DNA of 64,000 nt. Source: Nostoc favosum CHAB5714 (GTDB lineage: Bacteria > Cyanobacteriota > Cyanobacteriia > Cyanobacteriales > Nostocaceae). The stretch spans positions 33,863 through 97,862 of the forward strand of contig NZ_JAIVFQ010000021.1 in assembly GCF_020829495.1 (NCBI RefSeq), in the 5' to 3' direction. The position numbers and the translations under genes are program-made. The notes under the pieces are model-generated. The model made no database searches and was not told the origin of the DNA. It saw nothing but the letters and a program-made list of their open reading frames with translations. Position 1 is the stretch's first letter. Each line of letters starts with the position of its first letter. Below are positions 45,612 to 55,788 of the stretch, in pieces.

Positions 45612-45651
45612 CTCAAATCTCAAGTAAGTTTTAGCTTACTTGAGATTTGAG
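45612..45651. terminator. Perfect 17-bp-arm hairpin after the AAA cassette
   Basis: CTCAAATCTCAAGTAAG and CTTACTTGAGATTTGAG are perfect arms around TTTTAG. It lies 132 bp after the stop at 45480. It is long enough to stop transcription in either direction but has no T-run, so the terminator call is tentative. Confidence 0.45.
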
Positions 45652-45866
45652 CCAATCAATTTATTGGCGGACGAAAAACTAGGTGCAATATCTAGGTTTT
45701 TTGATTAGGGCGGGCAATACACCATAATGTCACCCCCATTTGCATCATTAAAAAGTCTGCATTAAATACAGCAAATTACAACTAACTTGATGAGGTACAG
45801 ATAATTGTAAGGGCGTTTGCTCTTAGCGTTCCCGCAGGGTAGGGTCGTTTGCCCCTACCCATATAC

Positions 45867-46006
45867 CAATACGCTTGGGTTAAGGCTAAAACTCTTTATC
45901 AAAGTCAAATTTTTAACGTAGACGCTGCATCGGCTTGCCGCAGGCTACCGCAGAGGCGCAGAGGAAACAGAGAGAAGAGAAAAAAATCCTTAACCCAAGC
46001 GTATTG
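45867..46006. mobile_element. MITE with 19-bp inverted repeats and 10-bp target duplication
   Basis: CAATACGCTTGGGTTAAGG (45867-45885) and CCTTAACCCAAGCGTATTG (45988-46006) are perfect inverted repeats. ACCCATATAC flanks it on both sides (45857-45866 and 46007-46016). The 140-bp element has no coding capacity and contains a GTAGACGCTGCATCGGC palindromic repeat. Duplication length fits an IS4-type transposase acting in trans. Its right edge is about 54 bp before the YcaO gene ATG. Confidence 0.85.
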
Positions 46007-46069
46007 ACCCATATACTTCATTTACCTGAAAAATCCTGTATAAACTAAAATGTCTAATTACTTAAAGAT

Positions 46070-48478
46070 ATGAAGGCAGTAAATAAAAACATACTAAACA
46101 AAATACTAAATAAGCCAAGGTTACATAAGCCTAAGTTTAGTCCTCGTTTTAATGTTCAAACTTTAGAATTAGAAGGTGTATTTCTTGTATCGGAAAAAGA
46201 TTCTCTTTTGCTTGATGATCATTTCACATTCAACACCTCCAATTTTTTCACATCATTTTTATTAAAAAACCTCGAAAATTCTCAACAAAATCTGTATCAA
46301 AAGCTAACTACTTTAATTGATGGTAATCACACCGTTGACGAAATTGTTGATAAAATCGTTCCACAAATTCTAGCGAAAGAAGTAAATAATTGGGATATCA
46401 TTTTTGCTCATGCTAAGGTTTACCATGCTTTGATGCAGATGGAAGAAAAGGGCTATATTGTTGAAAGCGATAATCAATTGCCCTCTAACTTAGCAATTTT
46501 TTGCGAATATCTGAACATCGATCCAAAAGAAGCACAAACCCGTTTACAAACCACTCAAGTAGCAGTGAAATCTTTTGGTTATAATCTTCCTACTGCCCAA
46601 TTTAAAACTATTTTAGAATCACTGAACATCAAAGTGTCAGATCAAGGAGATATAGAAGTAGTTTTAACGGATGACTATCTCCAAGACGGTTTAGAATCCT
46701 ACAATCAGGAAGCCTTGCATCTGTCACGCCATTGGATGCTTGTCAAACCTGTAGGAACAGTTGTGTGGATAGGCCCCATATTTCATCCAGGAAAAACAGG
46801 GTGTTGGAAATGCCTAGCTCAACGTTTACGAAACAATAGACCTGTTGAAGAATTTATCCAAAAGTATCAAGGTATTTCAACACCGATAATTCCTCCGCTT
46901 TATTCGCTTCATACCTGGCAAACTACCTTAGGGATGGTAGCAACAGAAGTTCTTAAATGGATTTTATTAGGAGAAAATAAACGACTAGAAAATATTTTAG
47001 TTACTTATGATACTTTTTATCTAGAAATACAAAACCACATGCTAGTTAAGCGTCCCCAGTGTCCTAGTTGTGGAAAAATATCATCTGGTTTTGCTAGAAA
47101 TCCTCAACCAATTATTTTAAAAAATCAAAAGAAAACTTTTACAACTGATGGCGGACACCGTTGTTGTTCACCTCAAGAAACACTCAATAAATATCAATAT
47201 CATATTAGTCCTATTACAGGAGTTATCAGAGAACTTATAAAAATAGATCAAGGAGTGAATAGTTTAACTCATACTTACATAGCTAAACATCACTTTGCGA
47301 CAATGTTTGACAATCTCGACTCCTTACGCTTAAATCTTTCTGGTAGAAGTGCAGGAAAAGGAAAAACTGACCAACAAGCTCAAGCAAGTGGTTTCTGCGA
47401 AGCTATTGAGCGATATTCCAGTGTTTTTCAAGGAGATGAAATATGGGAAACAGGTAACTACCAACAAATGGGAGATAAAGCTATTCACCCTAATGCTTGT
47501 ATGAATTTTAGTCAAGAACAATATCAAAACCGCGTCTCATGGAATGCTAGCCGTTCTGATTGGTTTCAAAAAGTTCCAGAACCCTTTGATGAGGAAAGAG
47601 AAATTAAGTGGACACCTGTTTGGTCTTTAACCCATAAAGAATTTAAGTATTTACCAACTGCTTACTGCTATCATGGCTATCCCGAACTCATCAAGCCTGA
47701 TTGTTGGGCTGATACCAATGGCTGTGCTGCTGGTAACACAATAGAAGAAGCAATTTTGCAAGGTTTTATGGAGTTAGTGGAGCGGGATTGTGTAGCCTTA
47801 TGGTGGTATAACCGTATCCGAAGACCGAGTGTCGATTTGGATAGTTTTGATGAACCGTATTTTCAAGCATTAAAGAATTATTACCAAACAATTCCTCGCG
47901 AACTCTGGGTTTTGGATATAACCAGCGATCTGAATATTCCTGCTTTCGTTGCTATTTCTAGAAGAACAGATAGAGAGATCGAGGACATCGTTTTGGGCTT
48001 TGGTGCCCATTTTGACGCGAAGCTTGCCATTGGGAGAGCATTAACTGAGGTACATCAGATTCTTCCTAACGTTTTATTCGATGATGCTAATGCCACTACT
48101 CAGTATCCTGCGTTTTCAGATCAGCTAGCCATAGACTGGTGGAAAACTGCTAAGTTGCAAGACCAGTCTTATTTAGCTTCTAATGAAAGCGTCTCGTCAA
48201 AAGTGTGTGCTGATTATCCGCAAATTTGGAACGAAGACTTATTAGAAGATATCAAGACCTGCCAGCGAATTGTCGAGAAACATGGTATGGAAATGCTAGT
48301 TTTGGATCAAACTCGTCCTGATATCGGACTCAAGGTGGTCAAGGTGATTGTTCCAGGATTGCGCCACTGGTGGAAACGTTTAGGTTCAGGACGACTTTAT
48401 GAGGTTCCAGTGAAATTGGGTTTGTTGGAAGAGCCGCTCAAGGAAAATCAACTCAACCCTTTTCCAATGTGGATGTAA
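46070..48478 (+). CDS. Fused TOMM cyclodehydratase (RRE + E1-like C + YcaO D domains)
   Basis: 802 residues. The N-terminal part contains a PqqD-like RiPP recognition element (about 30-140; LTTLIDGNHTVDEIVDKIV and ALMQMEEKGYIV). Next is an E1-like domain with zinc-binding pairs GCWKC and CPSC. The C-terminal YcaO domain has LSGRSAGKGKTDQQAQA and FCEAIERYSS, then GFMELVERDCVALWWYNRIR with its ATP-site Glu/Arg residues, and ends NPFPMWM. Such fusions convert Cys/Ser/Thr of a precursor peptide into azolines. No precursor peptide was found nearby. The promoter region is partly occupied by a MITE. Confidence 0.88.
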   Translation: MKAVNKNILNKILNKPRLHKPKFSPRFNVQTLELEGVFLVSEKDSLLLDDHFTFNTSNFFTSFLLKNLENSQQNLYQKLTTLIDGNHTVDEIVDKIVPQILAKEVNNWDIIFAHAKVYHALMQMEEKGYIVESDNQLPSNLAIFCEYLNIDPKEAQTRLQTTQVAVKSFGYNLPTAQFKTILESLNIKVSDQGDIEVVLTDDYLQDGLESYNQEALHLSRHWMLVKPVGTVVWIGPIFHPGKTGCWKCLAQRLRNNRPVEEFIQKYQGISTPIIPPLYSLHTWQTTLGMVATEVLKWILLGENKRLENILVTYDTFYLEIQNHMLVKRPQCPSCGKISSGFARNPQPIILKNQKKTFTTDGGHRCCSPQETLNKYQYHISPITGVIRELIKIDQGVNSLTHTYIAKHHFATMFDNLDSLRLNLSGRSAGKGKTDQQAQASGFCEAIERYSSVFQGDEIWETGNYQQMGDKAIHPNACMNFSQEQYQNRVSWNASRSDWFQKVPEPFDEEREIKWTPVWSLTHKEFKYLPTAYCYHGYPELIKPDCWADTNGCAAGNTIEEAILQGFMELVERDCVALWWYNRIRRPSVDLDSFDEPYFQALKNYYQTIPRELWVLDITSDLNIPAFVAISRRTDREIEDIVLGFGAHFDAKLAIGRALTEVHQILPNVLFDDANATTQYPAFSDQLAIDWWKTAKLQDQSYLASNESVSSKVCADYPQIWNEDLLEDIKTCQRIVEKHGMEMLVLDQTRPDIGLKVVKVIVPGLRHWWKRLGSGRLYEVPVKLGLLEEPLKENQLNPFPMWM

Positions 48479-48500
48479 TAGTAACTTAGATATCAAGGCT

Positions 48501-48911
48501 ATGTCAGCAAACAACAAACAGTTTATTAAAAATTGGATCGAAAAAAAGTTGCAAGGTCAAGGAAATCCTTTAGAAGACTTAGATCAGCAAGTTGTATTTT
48601 TCATTCCTGGTGCAAGTGCTAATCCTATTTTTGGTAAGTTTGTAGGTATTGAGGAAGTTAAGAGATTTTTCCAGTTGTTACAAGCAAAACTATTGCAAGA
48701 AAAAGTAACTCAAAGTTTTTTGGTAAAAGATTACATTGCTGAGGAAAAACAAGTAGTAGTCTTGCTAGAAGAAACTTTTATCCCAGAAAAAGAGCCATCC
48801 AATGTTTCTTTTAATCATACTGCCTGGGTTTTTAAATTGAATGATGAGCAAAAAATTGTTGACCTCTACTGCTACGACAATACTTTAGTTACATCCAAAG
48901 TTTTGGAATAA
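48501..48911 (+). CDS. SnoaL/NTF2-like protein
   Basis: 136 residues with the NTF2-like alpha+beta cone fold pattern: an N-terminal helix, then VVFFIPGASANPIFGKFVGI, EVKRFFQLLQ, VKDYIAEEKQVVVLLEETF and FNHTAWVFKLNDEQKIVDLY. SnoaL-like proteins act as cyclases, isomerases or ligand-binding scaffolds in secondary metabolism. Which of these applies cannot be read from sequence. The gene starts 22 bp after the cyclodehydratase stop and is probably co-transcribed, suggesting a tailoring or carrier role for the peptide product. AAGG lies rather close to the ATG. Confidence 0.8.
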   Translation: MSANNKQFIKNWIEKKLQGQGNPLEDLDQQVVFFIPGASANPIFGKFVGIEEVKRFFQLLQAKLLQEKVTQSFLVKDYIAEEKQVVVLLEETFIPEKEPSNVSFNHTAWVFKLNDEQKIVDLYCYDNTLVTSKVLE

Positions 48912-48940
48912 GCGATGCCTACGGCTGGCTACACCTACGC
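48912..48940. repeat. GCGATGCCT palindromic repeat between RiPP genes
   Basis: GCGATGCCTACGGCTGGC and TACACCTACGC directly follow the SnoaL-like stop codon. Same family as 38076, 39757 and 58917. It sits in the 50-bp gap before the amidohydrolase gene. Confidence 0.65.
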
Positions 48941-48961
48941 ACATTATCTAAATTAGATACC

Positions 48962-50044
48962 ATGCTTAACGATTATAAAATCATAGATGCAGATTCACAT
49001 GTGTATGAGCCAAACGACATGTGGGAAAAGTATCTTGAACCTGCATTTAAAAGCTTTGCACTGTCGCTAGACTATAAAATTCAGGGCAAAGAAATTTATC
49101 TAAAAATCTCTGATCGTCTTCGCAGCGAAGGAGCTAAACGAGTCACACAAACTCACCCCATATCCGTGCTTACTGGCTTCGACTCAGAGTCTCATGTCCA
49201 AGCAATGAAGCAAATGGGGGTTGATATTTCTTTTGTCTATCCAACTATCGGATTGTGGCTATTCGCCATTGATACAATGACACCGCAACTTGCTGGGGCA
49301 TTCACCCGCGCCTATAACAATTGGTTAAAAGATTTTTGTAGCTATGATCCAAAAATTCTTAGAGGAGTGGGAGCCATTAATCTTCACGCTCCCGAAGAGA
49401 TGGTGCCAGAATTGCTACGGATAGTGGATTTTGGTTGGAAAGGTGTCTTTTTGCGCCCTAACCCAGTTAAAGGGCGATTACTCAGTGACCCTGCCTATGA
49501 GCCATTCTGGACAAAGTGTGAAGAACTAGGGATAGCAGTCGGTCTTCATGAAGGTACCCACAGTCGCTTGCCAACCACGGGAGCAGACCGATTTAATACC
49601 CGTTTTGCTATGCACGCCTGTTCTCATCCGATGGAGCAAATGATGGCACTATTAACACTGATTGAAGGAGGAGTCTTAGAGCGCCATTCTCAGCTGAAGG
49701 TGGGTTTTCTGGAGTCGGGTTGTGGCTGGTTACCTTACTGGCTGTGGCGGCTTGATGAAGAATACGAAAACCTATATTGGGAGATTAAACACAACGTCAA
49801 AATGAAGCCCTCAGAGTACTTCCGTCGCCAGTGTTTTATCTCAATAGAGCCTTCTGAGCCTTATCTTGCTGAAATTATTCAGTATATTGGCTCCGATAAC
49901 TTGATCTTTGGTTCTGACTACCCCCACATGGATCACAACCTGGATGTTGTCGAGAAAGCGACGGCACTTCAGGAGCAGCTATCTATGAAAACTGTGCAAA
50001 AAATTCTTTGGGATAACCCTGCTCGCTTCTACGGGCTGGAGTAA
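48962..50044 (+). CDS. Amidohydrolase family 2 (ACMSD-like) metal enzyme
   Basis: 360 residues. The N-terminal metal motif is IIDADSHVYEP (D-x-H variant). RGVGAINLHAPEE, KGVFLRPNP, VGLHEGTH, MHACSHPMEQ and LVGFLESGCGWLPYW-type segments follow, and the catalytic Asp is in LIFGSDYPHMD. The C-terminal KILWDNPARFYGL is typical of amidohydrolase_2. Members decarboxylate or hydrolyse aromatic and heterocyclic substrates. An amidohydrolase also acts on an azoline peptide in bottromycin synthesis, so a role in modifying the YcaO product is plausible but unproven. It lies 50 bp after the SnoaL-like gene on the same strand. Confidence 0.85.
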   Translation: MLNDYKIIDADSHVYEPNDMWEKYLEPAFKSFALSLDYKIQGKEIYLKISDRLRSEGAKRVTQTHPISVLTGFDSESHVQAMKQMGVDISFVYPTIGLWLFAIDTMTPQLAGAFTRAYNNWLKDFCSYDPKILRGVGAINLHAPEEMVPELLRIVDFGWKGVFLRPNPVKGRLLSDPAYEPFWTKCEELGIAVGLHEGTHSRLPTTGADRFNTRFAMHACSHPMEQMMALLTLIEGGVLERHSQLKVGFLESGCGWLPYWLWRLDEEYENLYWEIKHNVKMKPSEYFRRQCFISIEPSEPYLAEIIQYIGSDNLIFGSDYPHMDHNLDVVEKATALQEQLSMKTVQKILWDNPARFYGLE

Positions 50045-50334
50045 AACGCCATAATCACCCGTCCTGATTAAGGAAATTATAATTAATACAAACACTTGAT
50101 CCCAAACTTATATGTAGAGAAGCTGTTACGCATTTAACTTGTACATCTACCTGATGACTAATGACTGATGACTGATAACCGTCAACAGTCAACCGTCACA
50201 GGTTGTTTTCCTATTTGATTTTTGAACAAGATTCAGTACACATCTGTTCCCTGCCCACGCAAGTAAATTCAAGAATTAAAGCGGACTGCTATAAATCTAT
50301 TGGTATCGTTACCTTTTTTCAGTAAAACCCAACT

Positions 50335-53300
50335 ATGGACACTATTACTGGCTACCAAATTACAGCAAAAATCTATGAAAGTGATAACTCATTAGTCTAC
50401 CGAGCTATCCTCAACCATAATCATCAACCCGTTATCCTCAAAATTCTTAAAGAAAATTATCCAACTCCTTTAGAACTTATTAGATATAAACAAGAATATG
50501 AAATCACTTGCTATTTGAAGCTAGATGGAGTTATCAAAGCGTATGACTTGCAAAGACATCAAAATAGTCTAGTCATGTTTTTAGAGGATTTTGGTGGTGA
50601 ATCCTTAAATATATTAATGGGAGAGCGAAAGTTTAATTTAGAAGAATTTCTGATCATTGCCATCAAGATTACCGCAAGTTTAGATGTTATTCACGCTGCC
50701 AATGTCATCCACAAGGACATTAACCCATCTAATATTGTCTTTAACCCCAAAACTGGAGAACTCAAAATCATCGACTTTGGCATTTCCACTATCTTATCGT
50801 GTGAAAAACCGACGATTTATAATCTCGATCATTTAGAAGGAACCTTAGCCTATATCTCACCAGAGCAAACTGGCAGAATGAACCGGAGGATAGATTACCG
50901 GACTGATTTTTATTCGCTAGGTGTCACCTTTTACAAAATGCTCACTCATCAACTTCCTTTTGAAACTACTGATGCTATGGAGTTACTACATTGCCATATT
51001 GCTAAACAACCTGTACCTCCTGAGCAAATAATAGATGAGATCCCCAAAACTGTTTCCAACATTGTAATGAAGTTGTTAGCGAAAACGGCAGAGGAGCGGT
51101 ATCAAAGTGCTTGGGGACTAAAAGCAGATTTGGAAACATGCTTGAAGCAATTACAGGCTACTGGTCAAATTTTAAACTTACCTCTTGCTCATCAAGATAT
51201 TTCTGATAAATTTCAAATTCCTCAAAAACTTTATGGTCGAGAGGAACAAATAAACCAACTATTGGCTACTTTTGAGCGAGTCAGCCTTGGTTCAACCGAG
51301 ATGATGCTCGTTGTTGGTTACTCAGGCATCGGCAAATCAGCCTTAGTCAATGAAATTTATAAGCCGATCATGCGACAGCGAGGATACTTTATCTTAGGCA
51401 AGTTTGACCAGATCAAGCGAGATATTCCTTATGCTTCTTTGATTCAAGCATTCCAAGAATTGATTGGGCAGTTGCTGACAGAAAGTGAAGTGCAGCTCCA
51501 AGTGTGGAAACAAAAGCTTTTAGATGCTCTTGGTAATAATGGTCAAGTCATCATAGATGTGATTCCCGAGGTAAAACTAATTATTGGTGAACAACCACCA
51601 GTGCTAAAACTAGGACAAACTGAATCTCAAAATCGTTTTAACTTAGTATTTCAAAAATTTGTTGGCGTTTTTACAAAAAAAGAACACCCCTTAGCTATCT
51701 TTCTAGACGATTTACAGTGGGCAGATTTACCGTCTTTGAAGTTAATTGAACTACTGGTCACCAATATTGATAGCCAATACTTATTAATGCTAGGGGCATA
51801 TCGAAATAATGAAGTCAATGCTACTCATCCTTTAATACTTCACTTAGAGCAGATTCAAAAGGTGAGTAGTAAAGTACAATATATTACCCTTAAGCCTTTG
51901 AGTATTGAGCATATCAATCAACTAATTACTGATACCCTTAGATGCTCAACAGAAGCCTCAAAGTCATTAGCAGATTTAGTATTTAATCAAACCAACGGTA
52001 ATCCTTTCTTCGTAAATCAATTACTTCATAGTTTGTATGAACAAAAATTATTATTTTTTGACCGTAACATTGGTATATGGAAATGGGAAATAGAACACAT
52101 TAAAGCTGTTGAAATAACTGATAATGTGGTTGAACTAATGTTGAATAAAATTAAAAGATTAGATAAAAGTACGCAGAATATTTTAAAATTAGCTGCTTGT
52201 ATAGGAAACCGATTTAATTTAGAAGTTCTTTCTGTTGTCAATGGAAAATCTCTTTCAGATACAGCAACCGCTCTTTTTCCAGCGCTTCAAGAAGGTTTAA
52301 TTTTGCCTTTAAATAATGATTATAAAGTGTCTTTCCTCTATAATGAAGACACTAGTTTAATTTGTAACTCAGAAATATTTGTCTCCTTTATTGATAGTTA
52401 TCCATCTTCTATACCTTATAAATTCTTGCATGACCGAGTTCAGCAAGCAGCTTATGCTTTAATTCCAGAATATCGTAAAAAAGAAGTTCACTTAAAAGTT
52501 GGTCAACAGTTACTTAATAATACTCAGCAAGACGATATAAAAGAAAAAATTTTTGAGATTGTAAACCACTATAATATAGGTGCAGAACTGATTACTCATC
52601 AGTCAGAAAGAGATAATCTTGCTCAATTAAATCTACTAGCAGGTAGACGAGCAAAAGCTTCAACTGCTTATGAATCTGCCCTGAAATACTTAGAGGCGGG
52701 ATTAGAAATATTAACATCACATAGTTGGGAAAACCAATATGACTTGACATTATCTCTTTATTTAGAAACGGTAGAAGTGCAATACTTAAATACGGAATTT
52801 GAAAAAGCTGAAAAACTTTCTTTTATTGTTTTAAAAGAAGCAAAAACACTCCTTAATACAGTGAAGATATATGAAATAAAAATTCAGTCTTACTATGCTA
52901 AACTTGATTTGTACAAAGCAATAGATACCGCATGTGAAATTCTTAAAAAACTTGGAGTTTTCTTGCCGCAAAAACCAAGTAAGTGGGCGATTAAGAAGGA
53001 ACAAAAAGCCATAGAGTTACTGTTAAAAGACAAACAAATAGAAGATTTAATTAATTTGCCAGAAATGACAGATCCTTACAAACTTGCGGCTGTAAGGATA
53101 TTATTGATAGTCACCTCTGCTGCAATAATTACGAATTCTTTATTATATCCTTTAGTTACGTTAACTACTGTAAATCTTTGTATAAAATATGGAAATCCGC
53201 CCCAAGCAGCTGGTGTGTATGTTTTTTACGGTCAGCTTTTGTGCGGCTTCATGAAAGATATTAATTCTGGCTATCAGTTTGGGCAATTATCTTTGAAACT

Positions 53301-55788
53301 GTTAGAGAAATTCAATGTTAGAGAAATTCAATCTTTAGTAATACATTATTATAATGGATTCATCCGGCACTGGAAGGAGCCAGTCAAAGCAATAAAACTA
53401 GAACAAATGCAGGAAGGAATTCACATTGGGATAGAAACAGGAGCTTTTGAGAATGCTTGTTATAATGCTATAGACTATTGCCTGTTTTCTATTTTTGCTA
53501 AATCTAATTTAGAAGAACTTGAGAAAAAATATATAGAATATACAAAATTGACTGTTGAATTAAAACAAGATTATTCAGTTTTTTATATCAAAGCTGTTAT
53601 ACAAATTGCATTGAATTTAATTGATAAATCTAAAACTGAATACTGCTTAATTAGTGGGAACTCTCCAGAAGAAGAAAACTTATTATTAAAAGAATGGACT
53701 AACAGTAATACTCAGTGGTTATTAAATATTACATATTTAGGTAAAATCATCGTATCTTATTTTTTTAAAAACTACGTTCAGGCTGTTGAAGCGGCTATAG
53801 AATGTGATAAGTATGCAGAAAGTTCTGCTGCATATTTAGTGTCGGTTCAACACAATTTTTACTGTTCTCTTTCTCTTATGGCTCTAAATACTTGTGACAA
53901 AAATCAGCAAAAGCAGTTGTTGAAAAAAGTTTCTTTAAATCAGAAAATAATGAAAGAATGGGCATTCCACTCTCCAGCAAATTTTTTACATAAATATGAG
54001 CTAGTGGAAGCTGAGAAAGCGCGAGTAATGGGCAAAAATCTCAGAGCGATGGAATACTATGATCGCGCGATTCGAGGAGCCAGAGAACAAAAATTTCTGC
54101 AAGAAGAGAGCCTTGCCTATGAACGAGCAGCAGAATTTTATCTCTCTATTGGTAGAGAGGAAATTGGTTATTTATATCTCAACAATGCATACTTTTGTTA
54201 TACTTGCTGGGGGGCGAAAGCCAAAGTTAAAGATTTAGAATCTGAATATCCGCAATTGCTAGTAGGAGCAGTAAACCGAACAGGGATTCAGGACATTAGT
54301 ACTAGTACTTCTACTACTGGTAGTGATATGAAAGTGCTGGAACTGACAACAGTCATCAAAGCATCGCAAGCTCTAGCTCATGAAATCATTCTAGACAAGC
54401 TGTTACAAAAGTTGATGAAAATAGTAATTGAGAATGCAGGTGCTCAAAAAGGCTACCTGATTCTCGACAAGGAGAGTAAATGGGTGATTGAAGCCGAAGG
54501 GTCAGTCGATTCCGATCAGGTTACAATACTACAATCAATTCCAGTAGACTCTGTAGATGCTGTTCATCAAGTACCCTTGTTGTCAACAGCGATCGTAAAT
54601 TATGTTGCCCGCACTCAGAAAAATGTAGTTTTAAATAATGCCATCTATGAGCAAGAGTTTACTTATGACCCTTACATTATTGCTACTCAACCCAAATCTA
54701 TTCTTTGCACTCCTCTGCTTCATCAAGGTAAGCTAACTGGTATTTTATATTTAAAAAATAATTTAACAACAGGTGCTTTTACTCCCGAACGAGTCGAAAT
54801 CTTAAAAATCCTTTCTGCCCAAGCTGCTATTTCCATTGAAAATTCTCGTCTTTACGAGCAATTAGAGGATTATAATCGAACTCTAGAACACAAAGTCAAA
54901 GCAAGAACCCAAGAATTAGAGGAGAAAAATGAAGAGTTAGACACCACCCTGCAAAAGCTGAAATCCACCCAAACCCAGATGATAGCGCAAGAAAAACTGG
55001 CTTCTATGGGAGCTTTAGCGGCAGGTATTGCCCATGAGATTAAAAATCCCCTTAACTTTGTTAACAACTTTGCTGAACTTTCTGTTGAACTAGCCCAAGA
55101 ACTAGTTGAAGAGATAGAAAATCAAAAAGAACAATTACACCCAACAACAAAAGAATATATTGAAGATATTTTAGAAAATCTTAGCCAAAACGCTAAAAAA
55201 ATTAATGAGCATGGCAAAAGGGCAGACAATATTGTGCGTGGAATGCTTATGCTCTCTCGAGGGCAATCTGGTCAACGAAACTTGACAGATATCCACACTT
55301 TGCTAGAAGAATCTATTAATTTGGTTTATCATGGAATGCGTGCCAAGCAGCCTTCCTTTGAAATTACTATAGTAAAAAATTACGACGATTGCCTTGCCAA
55401 AGTAAATGTCGTGCCACAAGATATTAGCCGGGCTTTTATAAATATAATTAATAATGCCTGTTATGCATTAACTGAGAAGACAAAAGAAGGAGGTGAGGGA
55501 TTTTTACCTATGCTTTCCATTAGTACTAAGGATTTAGGCAAACAACTAGAAATAAGTATCCGAGATAATGGCAAAGGCATTCCGCAGGGAGTGATAGATA
55601 GAATTTTTGATCCTTTTTTTACTACTAAAGTAACTGGAGAAGGAACAGGTTTGGGTTTATCTATTAGTCACGATATTATTGTTCAGGAACATCAAGGAGA
55701 GATTAAAATAAAAACTGAAGAGAATAATTATACAGAGTTTATTCTGACTTTACCCAAAAGTATCCCTGAAAACGATATTCAAAAATGA
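50335..55788 (+). CDS. Giant Ser/Thr kinase - AAA - GAF - histidine kinase (HstK type)
   Basis: 1817 residues. A Ser/Thr kinase domain covers about 1-275, with HKDINPSN in place of HRD and IDFGIST as the DFG motif. An AAA_16 ATPase follows (Walker A VVGYSGIGKSALV near 325; Walker B LAIFLDDLQWAD). A long helical/TPR-like region runs from about 700 to 1290. A GAF domain lies at about 1340-1500, then a coiled coil. The histidine kinase core has GIAHEIKNPLNFVNN (phospho-His near 1566), IINNACYAL, RDNGKGIP and GTGLGLSI. Both kinase outputs look intact. The stop overlaps the next gene by four bases (ATGA), so the downstream receivers are its likely partners. Confidence 0.93.
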   Translation: MDTITGYQITAKIYESDNSLVYRAILNHNHQPVILKILKENYPTPLELIRYKQEYEITCYLKLDGVIKAYDLQRHQNSLVMFLEDFGGESLNILMGERKFNLEEFLIIAIKITASLDVIHAANVIHKDINPSNIVFNPKTGELKIIDFGISTILSCEKPTIYNLDHLEGTLAYISPEQTGRMNRRIDYRTDFYSLGVTFYKMLTHQLPFETTDAMELLHCHIAKQPVPPEQIIDEIPKTVSNIVMKLLAKTAEERYQSAWGLKADLETCLKQLQATGQILNLPLAHQDISDKFQIPQKLYGREEQINQLLATFERVSLGSTEMMLVVGYSGIGKSALVNEIYKPIMRQRGYFILGKFDQIKRDIPYASLIQAFQELIGQLLTESEVQLQVWKQKLLDALGNNGQVIIDVIPEVKLIIGEQPPVLKLGQTESQNRFNLVFQKFVGVFTKKEHPLAIFLDDLQWADLPSLKLIELLVTNIDSQYLLMLGAYRNNEVNATHPLILHLEQIQKVSSKVQYITLKPLSIEHINQLITDTLRCSTEASKSLADLVFNQTNGNPFFVNQLLHSLYEQKLLFFDRNIGIWKWEIEHIKAVEITDNVVELMLNKIKRLDKSTQNILKLAACIGNRFNLEVLSVVNGKSLSDTATALFPALQEGLILPLNNDYKVSFLYNEDTSLICNSEIFVSFIDSYPSSIPYKFLHDRVQQAAYALIPEYRKKEVHLKVGQQLLNNTQQDDIKEKIFEIVNHYNIGAELITHQSERDNLAQLNLLAGRRAKASTAYESALKYLEAGLEILTSHSWENQYDLTLSLYLETVEVQYLNTEFEKAEKLSFIVLKEAKTLLNTVKIYEIKIQSYYAKLDLYKAIDTACEILKKLGVFLPQKPSKWAIKKEQKAIELLLKDKQIEDLINLPEMTDPYKLAAVRILLIVTSAAIITNSLLYPLVTLTTVNLCIKYGNPPQAAGVYVFYGQLLCGFMKDINSGYQFGQLSLKLLEKFNVREIQSLVIHYYNGFIRHWKEPVKAIKLEQMQEGIHIGIETGAFENACYNAIDYCLFSIFAKSNLEELEKKYIEYTKLTVELKQDYSVFYIKAVIQIALNLIDKSKTEYCLISGNSPEEENLLLKEWTNSNTQWLLNITYLGKIIVSYFFKNYVQAVEAAIECDKYAESSAAYLVSVQHNFYCSLSLMALNTCDKNQQKQLLKKVSLNQKIMKEWAFHSPANFLHKYELVEAEKARVMGKNLRAMEYYDRAIRGAREQKFLQEESLAYERAAEFYLSIGREEIGYLYLNNAYFCYTCWGAKAKVKDLESEYPQLLVGAVNRTGIQDISTSTSTTGSDMKVLELTTVIKASQALAHEIILDKLLQKLMKIVIENAGAQKGYLILDKESKWVIEAEGSVDSDQVTILQSIPVDSVDAVHQVPLLSTAIVNYVARTQKNVVLNNAIYEQEFTYDPYIIATQPKSILCTPLLHQGKLTGILYLKNNLTTGAFTPERVEILKILSAQAAISIENSRLYEQLEDYNRTLEHKVKARTQELEEKNEELDTTLQKLKSTQTQMIAQEKLASMGALAAGIAHEIKNPLNFVNNFAELSVELAQELVEEIENQKEQLHPTTKEYIEDILENLSQNAKKINEHGKRADNIVRGMLMLSRGQSGQRNLTDIHTLLEESINLVYHGMRAKQPSFEITIVKNYDDCLAKVNVVPQDISRAFINIINNACYALTEKTKEGGEGFLPMLSISTKDLGKQLEISIRDNGKGIPQGVIDRIFDPFFTTKVTGEGTGLGLSISHDIIVQEHQGEIKIKTEENNYTEFILTLPKSIPENDIQK

